A stretch of DNA of 44,794 nt, from positions 1 through 44,794 of the forward strand of contig NZ_CACVAD010000038.1 in NCBI RefSeq assembly GCF_902726545.1. Direction: 5' to 3'. Below, one piece after another: positions 1-10,283 of this stretch. The stretch's first letter is position 1, and every line of letters begins with the position of its first letter. This stretch comes from Yersinia artesiana. GTDB lineage: Bacteria > Pseudomonadota > Gammaproteobacteria > Enterobacterales > Enterobacteriaceae. Below the pieces are notes generated by a model. It made no database searches. It saw only the letters and a program-made list of their open reading frames with translations, and was not told where the DNA came from. The position numbers were made by a program, and so were the translations under genes.

Positions 1-73
<73 letters not shown>

Positions 74-99
74 AATTTTTTCATTCAATTCTGTCTTAA

Positions 100-335
100 T
101 TATCCACAGCCCAGTCACGCGCTGCACCTCATTTAACATACATTGTATTAACTTCTTCAACAGAGTTATCCACAGATTCTGCTGTTTTTGTATTCAGTTC
201 ATAATTTAACCACTTTAATTTCCTGTTTTATAATCATCTGATTTAGTTACATATATTTTTATATAAAAACGTTATGCCGATCACTTGTGCTTTTTTTTGC
301 ACTTGATTGACAAGGTGTTTTTATTTTTATGCACA
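100..335. promoter_or_regulatory. datA: datA-like cluster of DnaA boxes in the tRNA-queG spacer
   Basis: The 343-base spacer between the tRNA and queG has no gene. It is very AT-rich and holds three perfect consensus DnaA boxes, all on the + strand: TTATCCACA at 100-108 and 166-174, and TTATGCACA at 327-335. Weaker matches lie near 206-214 and 272-280. In E. coli the datA locus, which titrates DnaA and with IHF promotes DnaA-ATP hydrolysis, sits in exactly this place between the glyVXY tRNA genes and queG. The AT-rich stretch between boxes two and three could hold an IHF site, but I found no convincing full match. The box sequences are seen directly; the function is inferred from position and motif. 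Confidence 0.75.
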
Positions 336-416
336 GGAAAACTCTGAGTTTATTCATTATAAAAATAGTTGAAAAAAACTCTGCTCAATGTCATCCAACA
401 TCAGGCAAAAGCAGTA

Positions 417-1571
417 TCAGGCATCGCGTGGCAGGCCTTTTTCAATCGCTCTCACCAGCCGTTTTTTCTGCGGTGATTGAACATCCCCAATCAGTGTAGA
501 CCGTCTTTTCAATTGTTGTGAGATGGCCCATTCAATATGTTCATCTAACATGGGATCAATGCCGCGACGCGCTTCCAATGCCAAGACAATATTATCGAGG
601 TAGGGCGCATTGCCCAACGCGACCGAGATATTGCGCAACCAGCGCAGATGACCAATTCGCCGGATGGCGGAACCTTCTGTGATCCGTAAAAACTTCTCTT
701 CATTCCAGGCGAATAGATCCAATAGCTGTGGCGTATGCAATACGGCACGCGGGCTGAAATCTTCTTCATCGGTTAATTGTGAGAAGCGGTTCCACGGGCA
801 GATTAGCTGGCAATCATCACAACCATAAATACGATTACCCATCAGCGGGCGGAACTCTTCCGGTATTGCGCCTTCCAACTCGATCGTCAGATAGGAAATA
901 CAGCGGCGCGCATCAACGGTATAGGGGGCGACGATAGCCCCTGTCGGGCAGGTGGTAATACAAGCAACACAGCGCCCACATTGTTCTTCTTGCGGTTTAT
1001 CGACCGGCAGCGGCAGATCAATGAGTAACTCGCCAAGAAAGAACCAGGAGCCAGCATCACGATTCAAAATTAGTGAGTGCTTACCAACCCAACCAATCCC
1101 CGCTTTAGCCGCCAGGGAACGCTCCATTATTGGCGCAGAATCGACGAACGGGCGAAAATTGATATCGCCGGCCGCCTGCTCCAGACAATAATTCTGAATC
1201 ATGTCACCCAACTTTTTCAGGCGTTGGCGTAACAATTTATGATAATCACGGCCTAAGGCATAACGGCTGACATAACCGAGTTCTGAATTCTTTAATGTGC
1301 TGGCAAATGCGGCCTTGGCTGGCAGATAATTCATTCGCACGCTGATCACCCGCAAAGTGCCGGGTAATAATTCATGGGGGCGCGCGCGCAGCATCCCGTG
1401 GCGGGCCATCCAGGCCATTTCGCCATGATATTGTTTATCAAGCCAGGCTTGTAATCGCGGTTCTTCTGCTGACAAATCTGTATCGCAGATACCGACTTGC
1501 TGGAAACCTAGCGATTGCCCCCATTGCTTGATATGTTGGGCTAACTGATTCAGATCGAGGGGGTGTGCCAT
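417..1571 (-). CDS. queG: Epoxyqueuosine reductase QueG
   Basis: This cobalamin-dependent iron-sulfur enzyme reduces epoxyqueuosine to queuosine in the wobble position of tRNAs with GUN anticodons, the last step of queuosine synthesis. The 384-residue protein has the usual length. Two ferredoxin-like cysteine clusters are visible: C198/C201/C204/C208 in CGRCVACITTCP, and C251/C254/C258 in CDDCQLICPW, with a further C224. The FVDSAPIMER segment around residue 144 carries the conserved aspartate of the family. The start codon overlaps that of the divergent nnr by two bases, so its promoter must lie inside nnr. Downstream lies the DnaA-box spacer. Confidence 0.95.
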   Translation of the reverse strand: MAHPLDLNQLAQHIKQWGQSLGFQQVGICDTDLSAEEPRLQAWLDKQYHGEMAWMARHGMLRARPHELLPGTLRVISVRMNYLPAKAAFASTLKNSELGYVSRYALGRDYHKLLRQRLKKLGDMIQNYCLEQAAGDINFRPFVDSAPIMERSLAAKAGIGWVGKHSLILNRDAGSWFFLGELLIDLPLPVDKPQEEQCGRCVACITTCPTGAIVAPYTVDARRCISYLTIELEGAIPEEFRPLMGNRIYGCDDCQLICPWNRFSQLTDEEDFSPRAVLHTPQLLDLFAWNEEKFLRITEGSAIRRIGHLRWLRNISVALGNAPYLDNIVLALEARRGIDPMLDEHIEWAISQQLKRRSTLIGDVQSPQKKRLVRAIEKGLPRDA

Positions 1572-3084
1572 GACGGACCATAGTAAGAAACAAATCGGAG
1601 CCAGTTTACCACACTCTGTTTTTTCTGCGGACTGGGTGCGCCAGAATGAGGCGATTGCGGCGGCACACTTCTCTCTATCCTTATTTGACCTGATGGTGAG
1701 AGCTGGAGATGCGGCATTTGAACTGGCGCGAAAGCAATATCCCGCCGCGCGCCACTGGCTAATTTTGTGTGGTCACGGTAATAACGGTGGCGATGGCTAC
1801 ATTGTTGCCAGCCGGGCATTGGCCGCGGGTTTGAATGTTACTCTGATTGCTTGCCCTGGTAATCGGCCTTTACCCGCTGAAGCCCATCAGGCGCAATCTC
1901 AGTGGCTGGCCGCCGGCGGTGTGATTAATCAACCTGATATACCATGGCCACAACATATCGATTTAATTATTGATGGTTTATTGGGTATTGGCCTGCGAGC
2001 CGCACCACAGGGGGTTTATGCGACGCTGATTGACACAGCAAACCGCCATCGTGCAGCAAAAATTGCTCTGGATATTCCGTCTGGACTGAGTGCTGATAGC
2101 GGTGCGGCTCCAGGCTCAGTTATTCGCGCCGATCACACCCTAACTTTTGTCACACTGAAACCCGGCTTACTCACCGGGCAAGCTCGTGATTGGGTGGGGC
2201 ATTTGCACTGCAATGATCTGGGGTTAACGCCATGGTTAGCTGCTCAGCCGGTACAAATTGAGCGTATGACGGCGGATCACCTGCCGCAATGGCTGAAACC
2301 GCGCCGCCCCTGTGCGCATAAAGGTGAGCATGGCCGCTTATTGCTGGTAGGGGGCGATAAAGGATTCGGTGGCGCGATTCGCATGGCAGGAGAAGCCGCT
2401 TTGCGCAGTGGTGCCGGGCTGGTGCGAGTACTTACTCACATTGAGCATGTCGCGCCGATTCTGGCTGCACGCCCTGAGTTGATGGTGCAGGAATTAACGG
2501 ATGAAACCCTCGAACAAAGTATGAGTTGGGCTGATGTATTGGTGGTCGGGCCGGGGTTAGGGCAGTCAGATTGGGGCAGGAATGCTCTGAATCTATTGCA
2601 ACAAAGTGATAAACCAGCATTATGGGACGCAGATGCACTCAACTTACTGGCATTAAATCCGCTGAAGCGTCAGAATCGGGTGTTGACCCCTCACCCTGGC
2701 GAAGCTGCACGTCTGCTTGGTTGCCGCGTCGCTGATATTGAGAGTGACCGCTTACTTTCTGCCCGTAACATCGTTAAACAATATGGTGGTGTGGTGGTCT
2801 TGAAAGGGGCTGGTACTCTTATTGCCAGTGAACAAGGCGAGATGGCGATTGCTGATGTCGGTAATGCCGGTATGGCCTCCGGTGGTATGGGGGATATTCT
2901 GTCCGGTATTATTGGGAGTTTGATAGCACAAAAGCTGGTGCTGTATGATGCTGCCTGTGCAGGTTGTGTTGTACATGGCGTTGCCGCCGACACACTGGCT
3001 GAAGTTCAAGGCACCCGGGGTTTACTGGCTACAGATTTGCTGTCAGTTATTCCGAAGTACGTTAATCCTGAGTTAGCAAAATAG
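1570..3084 (+). CDS. nnr: Bifunctional NAD(P)HX epimerase / ADP-dependent NAD(P)HX dehydratase
   Basis: This metabolite-repair enzyme (formerly YjeF) restores hydrated NADH and NADPH. The N-terminal YjeF_N half epimerises NAD(P)HX and shows the glycine-rich [13 protein letters not shown] motif at residues 68-80. The C-terminal ribokinase-like half dehydrates S-NAD(P)HX using ADP and shows [13 protein letters not shown], a VVLKGAG segment and [16 protein letters not shown]. At 504 residues it is close to the E. coli protein. The start is supported by a GAGGGGG ribosome site just upstream. It is the first gene of a long co-directional run, with tsaE 10 bases downstream. Confidence 0.95.
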   Translation: MTDHSKKQIGASLPHSVFSADWVRQNEAIAAAHFSLSLFDLMVRAGDAAFELARKQYPAARHWLILCGHGNNGGDGYIVASRALAAGLNVTLIACPGNRPLPAEAHQAQSQWLAAGGVINQPDIPWPQHIDLIIDGLLGIGLRAAPQGVYATLIDTANRHRAAKIALDIPSGLSADSGAAPGSVIRADHTLTFVTLKPGLLTGQARDWVGHLHCNDLGLTPWLAAQPVQIERMTADHLPQWLKPRRPCAHKGEHGRLLLVGGDKGFGGAIRMAGEAALRSGAGLVRVLTHIEHVAPILAARPELMVQELTDETLEQSMSWADVLVVGPGLGQSDWGRNALNLLQQSDKPALWDADALNLLALNPLKRQNRVLTPHPGEAARLLGCRVADIESDRLLSARNIVKQYGGVVVLKGAGTLIASEQGEMAIADVGNAGMASGGMGDILSGIIGSLIAQKLVLYDAACAGCVVHGVAADTLAEVQGTRGLLATDLLSVIPKYVNPELAK

Positions 3085-3094
3085 ATATCACAGA

Positions 3095-3565
3095 ATGAAA
3101 GAACTCGTTTTACCTCTGCCCGATGAGGCAGCGACCGTTGCACTAGGAGGCGCTTTGGCTCATGCCTTCGAGGGTGCCAGCGTTATTTATCTATTCGGTG
3201 ACTTAGGTGCCGGAAAAACCACTTTTAGCCGCGGCTTCCTTCAGGCCCTTGGCCATTCAGGGCATGTTAAAAGCCCCACTTATACCTTGGTTGAACCTTA
3301 CGCCTTGACTCCAAGGCCGGTTTACCATTTTGACCTGTATCGTCTGGCTGACCCCGAGGAGCTGGAGTTTATGGGTATTCGTGACTATTTCGATAAGCAG
3401 GCAATTTGTCTGGTGGAATGGCCTCAGCAAGGCGCTGGTTTTTTGCCTCAGGCCGATGTCGAGCTGCATCTGGCTTATCAGGCCGAAGGGCGAGAGGCTC
3501 GTCTGGTGGCTATTTCTGATGCGGGTGCTGATGTATTGCGCCGTTTAGCTGCTGTGCAAGGATAA
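3095..3565 (+). CDS. tsaE: tRNA threonylcarbamoyladenosine synthesis ATPase TsaE
   Basis: This small P-loop ATPase works with TsaB, TsaD and TsaC to make the t6A modification at position 37 of ANN-decoding tRNAs. The Walker A motif GDLGAGKT is at residues 35-42. Further family segments are [18 protein letters not shown] and the EWPQ region. The length of 156 residues is normal. It follows nnr by 10 bases and precedes amiB by 7, as in E. coli, so these genes are almost certainly cotranscribed. Confidence 0.95.
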   Translation: MKELVLPLPDEAATVALGGALAHAFEGASVIYLFGDLGAGKTTFSRGFLQALGHSGHVKSPTYTLVEPYALTPRPVYHFDLYRLADPEELEFMGIRDYFDKQAICLVEWPQQGAGFLPQADVELHLAYQAEGREARLVAISDAGADVLRRLAAVQG

Positions 3566-3572
3566 TTTGATA

Positions 3573-5507
3573 ATGACGCATAGCTTGACGCGACTAAATT
3601 GTTTAACGCAAATAAATGGTTTAACGCAAAAAACGCGCTGGAAACGAGCATTTACTGCTGTCATGTTGGTTATTGTGGGGCTGTTCACCCTACCTTCTGC
3701 ATTTGCCGCGAAGCTAACTGATATTAAAGTGAATAACGGCCCGACAGAAAGTCGGGTAACGCTCAGTTTCGATGGGCAGCCGATTTACGCCTTCTTTTCC
3801 CTGAATTCACCCGAGCGGGTGGTGCTTGATGTTCGTCAAAGTGGCAATCTTTCCGGATTACCGCTGGAATTCAGTGGGCAGAATCTGCTGAAAAGAATTC
3901 GCTCCAGCACCCCGAAAGATGCGCAAAGTACCCGTCTGGTACTGGAACTGACCCAAAAAGTTAAAACGCGCGCCGTGACTCAGCAGTCGGGCAACAATTA
4001 CACCGTCGTAATTACTATGTCAGCAGCAGCTAGCGCCCCTGTCCGACAAACGCAACCTGTTTTAAGCCAGAACAATACACCACTGAATCAAACTAATACG
4101 CCCAGCCCCAATGCTGGCCGTTTAACATCGCAGGCGTCGAACACCAATACTGCATCGCGGGTGAGCAGCGTAAACACCAATTCGGTGGCTAAAAATCCGT
4201 TTAACAATAAACCCACCGTGGTGGTGAGCAGCGAAAGTGTCACGACGAATACTTCGCGTCCGATTAAAACATCCAGTGCGGCGAACAGCTCCCGTGTAGT
4301 GGTCGCTATTGATGCTGGTCACGGTGGTCAGGATCCCGGCGCTATTGGGCAAAATGGCTTGAAAGAGAAAAATGTCACTATCGCCATCGCCCGTCGGCTT
4401 GAAACTCTGCTTAACAGTGATCCAATGTTTAAACCCGTGTTGACCCGTAATGGCGACTATTTCATTTCGGTCATGGGCCGTTCCGATGTGGCGCGTAAGC
4501 AGGGTGCTAACGTGTTGGTATCTGTTCATGCTGATGCGGCACCTAACCGCAGCGCAACCGGGGCGTCGGTTTGGGTATTGTCGAATCGCCGCGCCAACAG
4601 TGAAATGGGTAACTGGCTGGAGCAGCATGAGAAGCAATCTGAACTACTCGGCGGTGCGGGTGATGTACTGGCCAATACCGCCTCTGACCCTTATTTGAGT
4701 CAGGCAGTGCTTGATCTGCAATTTGGCCACTCACAGCGGGTGGGCTATGACGTCGCCACCAAAGTGCTCAATGAGCTGCAAAGAGTGGGTGACATTCATA
4801 AACGTCGGCCGGAACACGCCAGTCTAGGGGTGTTGCGTTCACCGGATATTCCGTCATTGTTAGTGGAAACCGGCTTTATCAGTAACAGTACGGAGGAGCG
4901 GCTGCTTGGCAGTAGCGCGTATCAGGAGAAAATTGCTCAAGCCATTTATAAAGGTTTGCGCAGTTATTTCCTCGCGCATCCGCTACAAGCCGACCCAAAG
5001 GTCGAAAACCGCCCGCTCATTGAAACGGCGGCGGTTGATTCTTCTTCACAACGTTCAGGTGTTAGTCAGCCAGAGCCGGTGGTCAGCACTGCGCAAAGTG
5101 GCAGGGTATCTGCTACCAAGCCGGCAGCGGCGGGTGCCGTTACGAAAAATAAAAGTCAGATTCATAAAGTACAACGCGGCGAAACTTTATCCGGTATTGC
5201 CAGTCAATACGGCGTCAGCATGGCGGTGTTGCGGCAAAATAACACTCTGAAAAATGATGTGGTCTGGGTGGGGCAGCGTTTGAAAGTCCCGGCATCGGGT
5301 GCAACAGTCGCGGCCACCGCGCCAAAAGCAGTGGCTAAAGCGAAGCCGAGTAAAAGCCAGCCGGTTAAGCATCAGGTAAAACGCGGCGATACGCTGTCGG
5401 CTATTGCCGCCAGATATGGTGTGTCGATGAGTGAGATTGAACGGGCGAATAAGATAAAGTCAGGTAATGTCCAACTTGGGCAAACCCTGACTATTCCACA
5501 GTCGTAA
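3573..5507 (+). CDS. amiB: N-acetylmuramoyl-L-alanine amidase AmiB, with two LysM domains
   Basis: This periplasmic amidase cuts the stem peptide from N-acetylmuramic acid during daughter-cell separation and is normally activated by EnvC. The ATG at 3573 is preferred over an in-frame TTG at 3567 because AAGGA lies 10 bases before it. The 644-residue precursor has a signal peptide ending near PSAFA (about residue 45), an AMIN domain (about 46-150), an Asn/Ser/Thr-rich linker (about 155-240), the Amidase_3 zinc domain, and two C-terminal LysM repeats (about 530-575 and 600-644). Likely zinc ligands and catalytic residues are H250 (DAGHGG), E265, H319 (SVHADA) and E432 (LLVETGF). E. coli AmiB is near 445 residues with, as I recall, one LysM, so this is a longer form. 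Confidence 0.95.
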   Translation: MTHSLTRLNCLTQINGLTQKTRWKRAFTAVMLVIVGLFTLPSAFAAKLTDIKVNNGPTESRVTLSFDGQPIYAFFSLNSPERVVLDVRQSGNLSGLPLEFSGQNLLKRIRSSTPKDAQSTRLVLELTQKVKTRAVTQQSGNNYTVVITMSAAASAPVRQTQPVLSQNNTPLNQTNTPSPNAGRLTSQASNTNTASRVSSVNTNSVAKNPFNNKPTVVVSSESVTTNTSRPIKTSSAANSSRVVVAIDAGHGGQDPGAIGQNGLKEKNVTIAIARRLETLLNSDPMFKPVLTRNGDYFISVMGRSDVARKQGANVLVSVHADAAPNRSATGASVWVLSNRRANSEMGNWLEQHEKQSELLGGAGDVLANTASDPYLSQAVLDLQFGHSQRVGYDVATKVLNELQRVGDIHKRRPEHASLGVLRSPDIPSLLVETGFISNSTEERLLGSSAYQEKIAQAIYKGLRSYFLAHPLQADPKVENRPLIETAAVDSSSQRSGVSQPEPVVSTAQSGRVSATKPAAAGAVTKNKSQIHKVQRGETLSGIASQYGVSMAVLRQNNTLKNDVVWVGQRLKVPASGATVAATAPKAVAKAKPSKSQPVKHQVKRGDTLSAIAARYGVSMSEIERANKIKSGNVQLGQTLTIPQS

Positions 5508-5522
5508 GCGAAAGGAACTGCT

Positions 5523-7430
5523 ATGCCAATTCAGATTCTACCACCACAGCTCGCTAACCAAATTGCCGCCGGTGAAGTGGTAGAGCGGCCTGCGTCGGTG
5601 GTGAAAGAGTTGGTAGAAAATAGTCTGGATGCGGGTGCCAGCCGGATTGATATTGATATCGAGCGTGGTGGCGCAAAACTGATTCGTATCCGTGATAATG
5701 GCTGTGGCATTGGTAAAGACGATTTGGCATTAGCACTGGCGCGCCATGCCACCAGTAAAATTAGTTCGCTGGAAGATTTGGAAGCCATCCTCAGTATGGG
5801 GTTTCGCGGCGAGGCATTAGCCAGTATCAGTTCAGTCTCGCGTCTGATTTTGACCTCGCGCACCGCTGAACAAAATGAAGCCTGGCAGGCTTATGCCGAA
5901 GGGCGTGATATGGCCGTGACCATCAAACCTGCGGCTCATCCGGTTGGTAGCACGCTGGAAGTGTTGGATCTGTTTTATAACACGCCAGCGCGACGCAAAT
6001 TTATGCGGACTGAGAAAACCGAGTTTGGTCATATTGATGAAGTGGTGCGGCGCATTGCACTGGCGCGCTTCGATGTAGCCATCAATCTCAGCCATAACGG
6101 TAAGTTAATGCGCCAATATCGTGCTGCCCCTGATCCTTCCCAGCATGAACGCCGGTTGGCGAGTATCTGTGGCCCGGCATTTTTGCAGCATGCGCTGGCG
6201 ATTTCCTGGCAGCACGGTGATTTGACCATTCGCGGTTGGGTCGCTGATCTTGCCGCCAGCCGTACACTGAGTGAAATGCAATATTGCTACGTCAATAACC
6301 GCATGATGCGCGACCGGCTGATCAATCATGCGATCCGCCAGGCTTATCAAGATTTACTCAAAGACGACCAGCAGCCCGCCTATGTATTGTATCTGGATAT
6401 TGACCCACATCAGGTCGATGTGAATGTGCATCCGGCTAAGCATGAAGTGCGTTTCCATCAGGCGCGGCTGGTGCATGACTTTATTTATCAAGCGGTCACC
6501 ACGGTATTACAGCAAACGGCGACCCCGGTGCTGAACATCAATGAAGATGGTGAAGAAATCGAGGCTCCGCGTTGGCAGCCAGAAAATCGCGTGGCGGCAG
6601 GGGTTAATAAATATGCACAACCGGAGCCGGCGAAAAGCGCGCCAGTTGTCCGAGCGTCGTCTCCTGAGCGAACCGCTACTACAGAGCGCTCAATAGCCCG
6701 CGAGCGAACTCCCACTTATCACGCGGGCGAACCTTACCAAAAACAGCAAGGTGAGTTATATCGTCAACTGGTACAGCCAGCCGTAGTGAGTAAACCAGCG
6801 GCAGCCAGTCAACCTCCGGTCGTGCCAGCCCCAGCAGCGCGCCAGATACCGACGGATGAGCCGCTACATGGCGATAATTACAGTTTTGGCCGGGTACTCA
6901 CCGTATTTCCGCCTTGCTATGCTCTTATTGAATATAAGCAGGGCATAGCATTACTTGAACTAACGGTTGCCGAGCGTTGGTTAAAACAAGCTCAATTGAA
7001 TCCGCCTGTAGAAGGGCTACGGCCTCAGCCATTACTGATTCCATTAAAACTTACATTAGATAAAAATGAGGTTACTGCCTGCCAGCGCCATCAGCAGTTG
7101 TTAGCGACCATGGGGATAGAATTGGCCGTTGAGCACACAAGAGCGACTTTACGGGCAGTATCTTTACCATTACGCCAACAAAATTTACAAAAACTGATAC
7201 CGGAACTGTTAGGCTATCTGTCGCAACATGAAGAGATATCGCCAGATGCTCTCGCCACATGGATTTCTCGCCATCTTGGCAGCGAACATGAGGTATGGAA
7301 TGTGTCTCAAGCGATACAGTTATTGACGGATGTTGAACGTCTTTGCCCGCAGTTGGTAAAATCACCGCCAGCAGGGCTATTACAACCTATTGATATAAAG
7401 GCCGCATTGGCAACCCTGAAACATGAATGA
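5523..7430 (+). CDS. mutL: DNA mismatch repair protein MutL
   Basis: MutL is the matchmaker ATPase linking MutS mismatch recognition to MutH nicking and UvrD unwinding. The GHKL ATPase motifs are intact: E29 region, NSLDAGA at 34-40, DNGCGIG near 58-64 and [13 protein letters not shown] from 93. A Pro/Ala-rich variable linker (about residues 345-440) joins a C-terminal dimerisation domain. The metal-binding endonuclease motif DQHA(X)2E(X)4E found in MutL of organisms lacking MutH is not visible, as expected for a MutH-type enterobacterium. At 635 residues it is slightly longer than E. coli (615), through the linker. Its last codons overlap the start of miaA by 8 bases. Confidence 0.96.
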   Translation: MPIQILPPQLANQIAAGEVVERPASVVKELVENSLDAGASRIDIDIERGGAKLIRIRDNGCGIGKDDLALALARHATSKISSLEDLEAILSMGFRGEALASISSVSRLILTSRTAEQNEAWQAYAEGRDMAVTIKPAAHPVGSTLEVLDLFYNTPARRKFMRTEKTEFGHIDEVVRRIALARFDVAINLSHNGKLMRQYRAAPDPSQHERRLASICGPAFLQHALAISWQHGDLTIRGWVADLAASRTLSEMQYCYVNNRMMRDRLINHAIRQAYQDLLKDDQQPAYVLYLDIDPHQVDVNVHPAKHEVRFHQARLVHDFIYQAVTTVLQQTATPVLNINEDGEEIEAPRWQPENRVAAGVNKYAQPEPAKSAPVVRASSPERTATTERSIARERTPTYHAGEPYQKQQGELYRQLVQPAVVSKPAAASQPPVVPAPAARQIPTDEPLHGDNYSFGRVLTVFPPCYALIEYKQGIALLELTVAERWLKQAQLNPPVEGLRPQPLLIPLKLTLDKNEVTACQRHQQLLATMGIELAVEHTRATLRAVSLPLRQQNLQKLIPELLGYLSQHEEISPDALATWISRHLGSEHEVWNVSQAIQLLTDVERLCPQLVKSPPAGLLQPIDIKAALATLKHE

Positions 7431-8364
7431 TATTGAAAATCCAGACCTGCCACCGGCAATATTTATTATGGGGCCTACCGCCTCAGGCAAAACAGCGCTC
7501 TCCATTGCACTGAGACAGCGGCTACCTGTCGAGCTGGTTAGCGTCGACTCAGCCCTGATTTATCGCGGCATGGATATTGGCACGGCGAAACCCAGTGCCG
7601 AGGAACTGGCATTAGCACCACATCGGTTAATTGATATTCGCGATCCAGCAGAATCATACTCTGCCGCCGATTTCCGTAAAGATGCATTAAAAGAGATGGC
7701 CGACATTACCGCAGCCGGGCGTATTCCGCTGCTGGTGGGGGGCACGATGTTGTACTTTAAAGCGCTGTTGGATGGGTTATCTCCATTGCCGTCAGCAGAC
7801 CCGCAAGTGCGCCAGCGTATTGAACAGCAGGCAGCATTGCTGGGTTGGGAGGCATTACATCAGCAATTGGCTGAGATAGATCCCGTGGCTGCGGCGCGAA
7901 TTCATCCTAATGATCCCCAACGGCTCTCCAGAGCACTGGAAGTTTTTTTTATTTCAGGTAAAACTCTAACAGAACTGACTAAAATTTCAGGTGAAACCTT
8001 ACCGTATCGGGTTCACCAATTTGCGATTGCGCCTGTTAGCCGGGAACTGTTGCACCAGCGGATTGAATTACGTTTTCGTCAGATGCTGGATGCCGGGTTT
8101 GAAACAGAGGCTAGGGCGCTTTTTGACCGTGGTGATTTGCATACGGATATGCCAGCCATTCGTTGTGTGGGATACCGGCAGATGTGGTCTTATCTGTCCG
8201 GTGAGATTGATTACGACGAAATGGTTTACCGCGGAATCTGTGCGACACGTCAACTGGCAAAGCGCCAAATGACCTGGTTGCGGGGCTGGGGTTCAGTCCA
8301 GTGGCTCGACAGTGATAAGCCGGGAGAGGCTTTAGACTCTGTAATACAGGTTGTTAGTGCATAG
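7423..8364 (+). CDS. miaA: tRNA dimethylallyltransferase MiaA
   Basis: MiaA transfers a dimethylallyl group to N6 of adenosine 37 in tRNAs reading UNN codons, the first step towards ms2i6A. The P-loop GPTASGKT is at residues 17-24, followed by [17 protein letters not shown] and the [17 protein letters not shown] segment typical of the family. The 313-residue length is normal. It overlaps mutL by 8 bases, suggesting translational coupling. In E. coli, promoters for hfq lie inside miaA; the same may hold here, but I could not identify them by eye. Confidence 0.96.
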   Translation: MNDIENPDLPPAIFIMGPTASGKTALSIALRQRLPVELVSVDSALIYRGMDIGTAKPSAEELALAPHRLIDIRDPAESYSAADFRKDALKEMADITAAGRIPLLVGGTMLYFKALLDGLSPLPSADPQVRQRIEQQAALLGWEALHQQLAEIDPVAAARIHPNDPQRLSRALEVFFISGKTLTELTKISGETLPYRVHQFAIAPVSRELLHQRIELRFRQMLDAGFETEARALFDRGDLHTDMPAIRCVGYRQMWSYLSGEIDYDEMVYRGICATRQLAKRQMTWLRGWGSVQWLDSDKPGEALDSVIQVVSA

Positions 8365-8480
8365 GTTGAATGATTGTGTACAATTGATTAGTACTCAACG
8401 CGCGGATTTTTTTTACGCAGTTTATTTTCGAGCCGATAGGTTCTTAGTTAATAACAACAAGCAAATAAGGAAAATATAGA

Positions 8481-8786
8481 ATGGCTAAGGGGCAATCTTT
8501 GCAAGATCCGTTCCTGAACGCATTGCGTCGTGAACGGGTTCCGGTTTCTATTTATTTAGTGAATGGCATTAAACTGCAGGGCCAAGTTGAGTCTTTTGAT
8601 CAGTTTGTCATTCTGTTGAAAAACACAGTCAGCCAGATGGTTTATAAGCACGCCATCTCTACTGTAGTGCCTTCTCGCCCGGTTTCGCATCACAGCAATA
8701 ATCCGAGTGGTAGCACTAATAATTATCATGGTAGTAATCCATCTGCGCCGCAACAGCCGCAGCAGGATAGCGATGACGCTGAATAA
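8481..8786 (+). CDS. hfq: RNA chaperone Hfq
   Basis: Hfq is the hexameric Sm-like protein that pairs small RNAs with mRNAs. The N-terminal 65 or so residues, from [16 protein letters not shown] through the Sm2-type [14 protein letters not shown], are essentially identical to E. coli Hfq, including the proximal-face Q8 and Y/K/H segment. The disordered C-terminal tail is rich in Asn, Ser, Gln and Pro and ends in an acidic DSDDAE tip, the part known to autoregulate RNA release. The total is 101 residues. AAGGA lies about 9 bases before the ATG. The 116-base gap after miaA is room for a separate promoter. Confidence 0.98.
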
Positions 8787-8810
8787 AGCGCATTGCTGGT
8801 CAACCATGAC

Positions 8811-8847
8811 GGGGAACATAAGCAACGGATTCGGGCTTATGTTCTCC
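8811..8847 (+). other. Stem-loop between hfq and hflX
   Basis: Bases 8811-8823 pair with 8835-8847 over 13 positions with one G-U pair, around an 11-base loop. No T-run follows, so this does not look like a simple intrinsic terminator. It may stabilise the 3' end of hfq mRNA or be an RNase processing or attenuation site that lowers hflX expression relative to hfq. The role is inferred only. Confidence 0.6.
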
Positions 8848-8884
8848 GCACTAGCGGTTCTGATCCGTTTGAGAGGTTGCTCGT

Positions 8885-10186
8885 TTGTTTGACCGTTATG
8901 AAGGCGGTGAGCAGGCCGTACTGGTTCATATCTATTTCTCGCAAGACAAAAACTCAGAGGATCTGCGTGAGTTCGAAGCGCTGGTATCTTCTGCGGGCGT
9001 AGAAGCTTTGCAAATTGTGACCGGTAGTCGCAAAGCACCGCACCCTAAGTTTTTTGTGGGCGAGGGAAAGGCAGTAGAAATTGCTGACGCGGTGAAAGCC
9101 AGTGGTGCGTCTGTTGTCCTGTTTGATCATGCCCTTACCGCAGCGCAAGAGCGAAATCTTGAGCGTTTGTGTGAGTGCCGGGTTATTGATCGGACTGGCC
9201 TGATTTTAGATATTTTTGCCCAACGGGCCCGTACCCATGAAGGTAAATTACAGGTCGAATTAGCGCAATTGCGCCATATTGCGACTCGTTTGGTACGCGG
9301 CTGGACGCACCTTGAGCGTCAGAAAGGGGGGATTGGCCTAAGAGGGCCAGGTGAAACCCAGTTGGAGACCGACCGCCGTTTGCTGCGTGACCGTATCAGC
9401 TTGATTTTAAGCCGTTTGGAGCGCGTGGCAAAACAGCGAGAGCAAGGGCGGCGTGCGCGTACCCGTGCTGATATTCCGACGGTATCTTTGGTGGGATATA
9501 CCAACGCCGGTAAATCTAGCCTGTTTAACAAAATTACGGCAGCTGATGTCTATGCGGCTGACCAACTATTTGCCACGCTGGATCCCACTTTACGCCGTAT
9601 TAATGTGGCTGATGTGGGCGATACAGTGTTGGCGGATACGGTAGGCTTTATCCGGCATTTGCCGCACGATCTGGTTGCTGCTTTTAAAGCAACATTACAA
9701 GAAACGCGGCAAGCTTCATTACTGCTACACATTATTGACGCAGCTGATCCTCGGGTGGCCGAGAATATGGCCGCAGTCGATTCTGTATTGGCAGAAATAG
9801 AAGCGGATGAAATCCCTACATTATTAGTAATGAATAAAATTGATTTGTTGGATGATTTCGTCCCGCGAATTGATCGCAACGAAGAAAATCTGCCAGTCAG
9901 AGTTTGGCTTTCAGCCCAAACCGGCGCAGGTATCCCGTTGCTCTTTCAAGCGTTAACGGAGCGTCTTTCAGGTGAGATCGCACACTTTGAACTGCGTTTG
10001 CCGCCTCAGGCAGGCCGTTTACGTAGCCGTTTTTACCAGCTTCAGGCAATTGAAAAAGAGTGGATAGACGAGGACGGGAACGTCGGTATGGTGGTAAGAA
10101 TGCCTATCGTTGATTGGCGTCGTCTCTGTAAACAAGAGCAGGAGTTGGTCAGTTATATTATTAGTGAACCAAGCACGGTTAATTAA
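8885..10186 (+). CDS. hflX: Ribosome rescue GTPase HflX (TTG start)
   Basis: HflX is a 50S-binding GTPase that splits stalled ribosomes, notably in heat shock. The 433-residue protein has the N-terminal HflX domain with [12 protein letters not shown] at 148-159, then an Obg-type G domain with G1 GYTNAGKS at 204-211, the [12 protein letters not shown]3 region and NKID for G4. The start is TTG at 8885. The protein then begins MFDRY as in E. coli, and GAGAGG lies about 9 bases upstream. No ATG near this point would give the conserved N-terminus. Confidence 0.95.
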   Translation: MFDRYEGGEQAVLVHIYFSQDKNSEDLREFEALVSSAGVEALQIVTGSRKAPHPKFFVGEGKAVEIADAVKASGASVVLFDHALTAAQERNLERLCECRVIDRTGLILDIFAQRARTHEGKLQVELAQLRHIATRLVRGWTHLERQKGGIGLRGPGETQLETDRRLLRDRISLILSRLERVAKQREQGRRARTRADIPTVSLVGYTNAGKSSLFNKITAADVYAADQLFATLDPTLRRINVADVGDTVLADTVGFIRHLPHDLVAAFKATLQETRQASLLLHIIDAADPRVAENMAAVDSVLAEIEADEIPTLLVMNKIDLLDDFVPRIDRNEENLPVRVWLSAQTGAGIPLLFQALTERLSGEIAHFELRLPPQAGRLRSRFYQLQAIEKEWIDEDGNVGMVVRMPIVDWRRLCKQEQELVSYIISEPSTVN

Positions 10187-10283
10187 TGAGTGACTTGACC
10201 TTTCTTGTGAGATTAAGAGCCAGCTTCTTTGGCATGTGCTCTTGGCCTGAAGAAAACCAATCATAGAAGAATGGAGCTAAAAC

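Noticed and set aside
4122-4637. 171-residue open frame opposite amiB
   Set aside because: It lies entirely within a strongly supported gene, has no recognisable motif and no ribosome site of note; it is a frame shadow.
5523-7430. Possible endonuclease activity of MutL
   Set aside because: The metal-binding DQHA motif is absent, as in other MutH-type enterobacteria.
8351-8384. Promoter for hfq around TACAAT at 8379
   Set aside because: No -35 hexamer at 16-18 bases; known hfq promoters in E. coli lie mainly inside miaA.
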